This document shows, piece after piece, positions 9,379 through 11,359 of a stretch of 11,359 nt of DNA. The translations under genes were made by a program, and so were the position numbers. The notes beneath the pieces are model-generated. The model ran no database searches, was not told the DNA's origin, and saw only the letters and a list, made by a program, of their open reading frames with translations. This DNA comes from an uncultured Oscillospiraceae bacterium (lineage in GTDB: Bacteria > Bacillota > Clostridia > Oscillospirales > Oscillospiraceae): the NCBI GenBank assembly GCA_900758315.1, contig CAAERF010000464.1:1-11359 (forward strand), given 5' to 3'. Position 1 is the first letter of the stretch. Every line of letters begins with the position of its first letter.

Positions 9379-9810
9379 ATGAAAACCATTGATCTGAAAA
9401 AATACTACCGCAAGCCTGAATTGTACGGCGAAAGCAATTTGGTGCTCGTCACGGATGAGGTGGCGGACGTACTGGAGCAATCCTTGCGAGATGAAAAAAG
9501 TTACTATATGCGGCGGCTGCGGGCCAAAGCGTTCTACTCGCTGGAATATGGCAATGGCATTGAGAACTATGTTGTTTTCCATGAGGAGTCGCCAGAAGAA
9601 ATTTACGAGCGAAAATTAACTATGCAGCAGTTGAATGAGGCCCTTGCCAAACTCCCTATCAAACAAGGACAGCATATCTACGCCCGCTATTTCCTTGGTA
9701 AATCTTGTAAAGAAATTGCTTTGGCAGAGCACGTGACGCCTAGAACGATACAAATCACCCTTCAGCGTGGGTTGAAACGGCTAGGAAAATTGCTGAAAGA
9801 ACTGTATTGA
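9379..9810 (+). CDS. Sigma-70-like regulatory protein of an integrative element
   Basis: A 143-residue protein beginning MKTIDLKKYYRKPELY. The N-terminal half has the DEVADVLEQSLRDEKSYYMRRLRAKA and YSLEYGNGIEN stretches common to small sigma-like proteins of Clostridia mobile elements. The C-terminal half (about 80-140) is a sigma region 4-type helix-turn-helix: LNEALAKLPIKQGQHIYARYF, then GKSCKEIALAEHVTPRTIQITL. It lacks a convincing region 2, so it is not a full housekeeping-type sigma factor and may act as a DNA-binding regulator of element genes. ATG 9379 is preferred, with GGAGG 5 bases upstream; a GTG at 9373 overlaps that site. The gene precedes the excisionase and integrase genes and sits behind a long structured leader. 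Confidence 0.8.
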   Translation: MKTIDLKKYYRKPELYGESNLVLVTDEVADVLEQSLRDEKSYYMRRLRAKAFYSLEYGNGIENYVVFHEESPEEIYERKLTMQQLNEALAKLPIKQGQHIYARYFLGKSCKEIALAEHVTPRTIQITLQRGLKRLGKLLKELY

Positions 9811-10018
9811 AACGTGTCTCGCTTTTTGTCCTTTTGCGTGCATATTAGTGAGAGGTAAATTTAGGCTTCCCCCAAAACCTCTCCTGCACCTTGAAAAATC
9901 AAATATCCGACATTTCAGCTACATAAAGCCTGTCTGGCCGCAACCCATGGAGCGACGGCCAGCACGGACGGAAACACCGCCAAGATACCACGCCAAAGAG
10001 GAGGTGAAATCTCCGGCG

Positions 10019-10225
10019 ATGGTGGAGCGATACGTGTTTGCCGTCACGGTGAGGATGGAATCTCACCAATGCAAGGAAAGGACAGGTAATGATGATACGC
10101 CCCTCAGTGCTATCGCAAGACTGCAGAGGGACTGCAAAGTAAGCAGGAAGCGGGAGCGATCCAATCGCCGGGCTGAGATGTCGCCTTTCATCCGGGAAGT
10201 AGTGTCGAACAGGATGAATGATTGA
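10019..10225 (+). CDS. Hypothetical small protein within the element
   Basis: ATG 10019 to TGA 10225 encodes 68 residues, MVERYVFAVTVRMESH to EVVSNRMND. The protein is very basic, with an Arg/Lys cluster (VSRKRERSNRRAEMS, about 41-55), and has no membrane segment or recognised domain. A GAGGAGG lies 13 bases or more upstream, farther than ideal. The same frame is open back to a GTG at 9848, so the start is uncertain. The base sequence also folds into several hairpins, and the frame may be a by-product of RNA structure. It could encode a nucleic-acid-binding protein of the element, but no function is claimed. Confidence 0.3.
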   Translation: MVERYVFAVTVRMESHQCKERTGNDDTPLSAIARLQRDCKVSRKRERSNRRAEMSPFIREVVSNRMND

Positions 10226-10300
10226 TCTTAGATACCACGGCGGTCACCTCTTTGTATGGGAATCCGTAAATCATGGTGGCCGCCGTTCATGTGAGATCAA
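10222..10300. repeat. Long imperfect inverted repeat upstream of the excisionase-like gene
   Basis: TTGATCT (10222-10228) pairs with AGATCAA (10294-10300), and ACGGCGGTCACC (10237-10248) pairs with GGTGGCCGCCGT (10275-10286) over 12 positions with one G-T wobble. The loop is 26 bases. There is no U-run after it, so it is not a simple terminator. A possible -10 box TATTAT (10309-10314) lies just downstream. An operator, a recombination-protein site or an RNA switch are possible. Confidence 0.6.
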
Positions 10301-10345
10301 ACTGTTTGTATTATATCACATTATGTAAAGGAGGTGGCAGGAACC

Positions 10346-10594
10346 ATGTCTAAACTGGAATCACCTGCTGAAAAGAAAACAGAGCATGAAATCACCATTG
10401 AAGTGGAAAAGGTGGTGCTGCCTCAGGTCGTCAGCATCAAAAAGGCAAGCGAACTGATGGGCCTTCCCGCATACTATCTTCGCCGCCTCTGCAAAGAGGT
10501 TCCGGGTCTGGCGTTTCAGTCTGGCGTCAAATGGTATATCAACTTGGGAAAACTGGCAGAATACTACAACAATATCCAAGACAAGAGTTCTTGA
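10346..10594 (+). CDS. Excisionase-like HTH DNA-binding protein
   Basis: An 82-residue protein directly ahead of the integrase gene. After a charged N-terminal tail (to about residue 28) comes a compact MerR/Xis-type winged helix-turn-helix: VVSIKKASELMGLPAYYLRR (about 28-47), then LAFQSGVKWYINLGKLAEYY, whose turn and strand match excisionases of Tn916-like elements. Such proteins bind near the element ends, bend the DNA and steer the integrase toward excision. ATG 10346 is chosen: AAGGAGG lies about 11 bases upstream, while the in-frame GTG at 10334 falls within that site. Size, fold and position all fit an excisionase; the exact family is not certain. Confidence 0.75.
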   Translation: MSKLESPAEKKTEHEITIEVEKVVLPQVVSIKKASELMGLPAYYLRRLCKEVPGLAFQSGVKWYINLGKLAEYYNNIQDKSS

Positions 10595-10616
10595 ACACGA
10601 TATTGCAAGTTTGTCA

Positions 10617-10654
10617 AGGCTGTCAACCTCTGAATCGACAGCCTACTTTTTTTT
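10617..10654 (+). terminator. Terminator between excisionase-like gene and integrase
   Basis: AGGCTGTC (10617-10624) pairs with GACAGCCT (10637-10644), an 8-bp stem with a 12-base loop, followed by AC and eight T residues (10647-10654). It would limit transcription from the excisionase-like gene into the integrase gene. Its 3' arm can also pair with a downstream segment: GCCTAC (10641-10646) with GTAGGC (10659-10664). Confidence 0.75.
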
Positions 10655-10704
10655 CGCAGTAGGCAGTAAAGTGGAGGTATCAAATCGAACAGGAGGTTGA
10701 AGAT

Positions 10705-11359
10705 ATGGCATCCGTAAAATTGATGACCCCGCAGAACAAACCCAAGTATTTCAAAATCACCGCCAATGTAATGGTGAACGGGAATCTGGAACGTCGCTAT
10801 TCGCGCTTCGATTTTGATCCCCAGAAACTACGCACATTGAAATCACGCACTGCTGCCGCTATGGCCGCCGCCGTTGAATTTGAAAAAAGCGAACAGGAAA
10901 AGGTGGATCAGGAAGACAGTGACGCAAACAAGAGCTTTGCAGAGGTAGCAGAGGAATACATCTCGGACACCAAGGCTCGCCTGGCCCCTTCGGCTCGCCT
11001 TCGCGGTAATTTTGACAGCCGCAAAAACAAGGCGAATACCACCCGGAACAAGGAAAACTATCTTAAACGGATTGTCAGTGTTGCTCCGTGGTTTGCTGAA
11101 AAGCCTGTTTCTCAAATCACAAAGGTTGACTACAAAAAGCTGATTGACGAGATCGAAGAAGATGGAACGAAAGTTCAAGAGAAAGCATTTCTGCGCCCCG
11201 AAGCAAAGGCTTTCAAGAGGAAGTCTTTTAATAAACTCACAGTTGATTGTGATGTGACTGCCTATACCATGGCAGAGGCTTTCCGGGGCAAAAACGTGAC
11301 ACGCCATTCGGCTGAGGAAATTTCCAAAGCGCTCGGTGTCGGTGTCGATCAGGCGTTTC
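10705..11359 (+). CDS. Tyrosine-recombinase-type integrase, N-terminal 218 codons (cut by window edge)
   Basis: The frame starts at ATG 10705, 8 bases after AGGAGG, and is open to the window end. Residues 1-60 (MASVKLMTPQNKPKYFKITA, then RYSRFDFDP) resemble an arm-type N-terminal binding domain. From about 78 (FAEVAEEYISDTKARLAPSA, then NKENYLKRIVSVAPWFAEKP and QITKVDYKKLIDEIEEDG) comes the SAM-like core-binding domain typical of phage and transposon integrases. Residues about 176-218 (FNKLTVDCDVTAYTMAEAFR, GKNVTRHSAEEISKALGV) look like an XRE-type helix-turn-helix, unusual at this place. The catalytic domain with its Arg-His-Arg-Tyr residues is beyond the window. Assignment rests on the core-binding pattern and on the excisionase-like neighbour. 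The enzyme would insert and excise the element. Confidence 0.75.
   Translation, partial: MASVKLMTPQNKPKYFKITANVMVNGNLERRYSRFDFDPQKLRTLKSRTAAAMAAAVEFEKSEQEKVDQEDSDANKSFAEVAEEYISDTKARLAPSARLRGNFDSRKNKANTTRNKENYLKRIVSVAPWFAEKPVSQITKVDYKKLIDEIEEDGTKVQEKAFLRPEAKAFKRKSFNKLTVDCDVTAYTMAEAFRGKNVTRHSAEEISKALGVGVDQAF

Larger units (their letters stand above)
9811..10345 (+). other. Hairpin-rich region between the sigma-like and excisionase-like genes
   Basis: About 535 bases without a confidently recognised gene. Successive stems can be read: 9850-9856 with 9877-9883 (GAGAGGT/ACCTCTC); 9934-9940 with 9956-9962 (CTGGCCG/CGGCCAG); 10048-10053 with 10062-10067 (GGTGAG/CTCACC); 10156-10160 with 10164-10168 (GCGAT/ATCGC); and the large repeat at 10222-10300. 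A rightward frame is open from 9848 to 10225, and its 3' half is listed separately as a possible small gene. A structured RNA, an untranslated regulatory region or a small gene are all possible. Confidence 0.45.
8957..11359 (+). mobile_element. Integrative element (left part): leader, sigma-like gene, excisionase-like gene and integrase
   Basis: Starting at the point where the sortase-like gene loses its family sequence, the window carries a sigma-70-like small protein, an excisionase-like HTH protein and a tyrosine-recombinase-like integrase, all rightward. This order (sigma-like, xis, int) is known from the recombination end of Tn916/Tn1549-type conjugative transposons of Firmicutes. No conjugation, relaxase or resistance gene is visible. 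The right end is outside the window, so the element size and the attachment repeats cannot be read. The left boundary is inferred from loss of sortase homology and is accurate only to some tens of bases. Confidence 0.6.

Noticed and set aside
9226..9582. Minus-strand 118-codon frame
   Set aside because: It is antisense to the sigma-like gene and its terminator and has no ribosome binding site or recognisable domain.
10843..11307. Minus-strand 154-codon frame inside the integrase
   Set aside because: It is antisense to the integrase frame, which has a good start site and a core-binding pattern.

Overview
The window looks like part of a chromosome from a gut-type Clostridia bacterium (Firmicutes, probably Oscillospiraceae or Lachnospiraceae). 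This rests on strong AGGAGG-type ribosome binding sites, a class II GalT, a cation-symporter-type lactose transporter, a class B sortase-like gene and a Clostridia-type integrative element. The genus cannot be fixed from the sequence alone.

Positions 1 to about 7500 (minus strand) hold a lactose/galactose operon, transcribed in the order lacZ (beta-galactosidase), a GPH-family sugar:cation symporter, galK, galT and the beginning of galE. Together these genes import lactose, hydrolyse it and pass the galactose through the Leloir pathway. Two things look odd at the distal end. The galT ribosome binding site points to an ACG codon where homologues would have ATG. The galE reading frame stops looking like GalE after about 34 codons. 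Intercistronic hairpins lie between lacZ and the transporter and between galK and galT.

Positions about 7500 to 8643 hold the control region and a divergent AraC/XylS-family regulator. The lacZ promoter has a perfect TATAAT but a poor -35 box, with repeated CTACAC/GTGTAG sites upstream, as expected for an activator-dependent promoter. A 19-bp perfect stem closes the regulator gene.

From 8729 a class B sortase-like gene begins but loses its family sequence at about 8956, inside the usual FFGW-I-x-I stretch. From there to the right edge the DNA carries an integration and regulation module: a leader region with a tiny ORF and two hairpins, a small sigma-70-like protein, about 530 bases rich in hairpins with one possible small ORF, an excisionase-like protein, and the first 218 codons of a tyrosine-recombinase-like integrase. 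The simplest reading is that an integrative element inserted into the sortase gene. Its right end lies outside the window. The most interesting parts are the layered leader upstream of the sigma-like gene, the structured region before the excisionase, and the HTH-like stretch inside the integrase.
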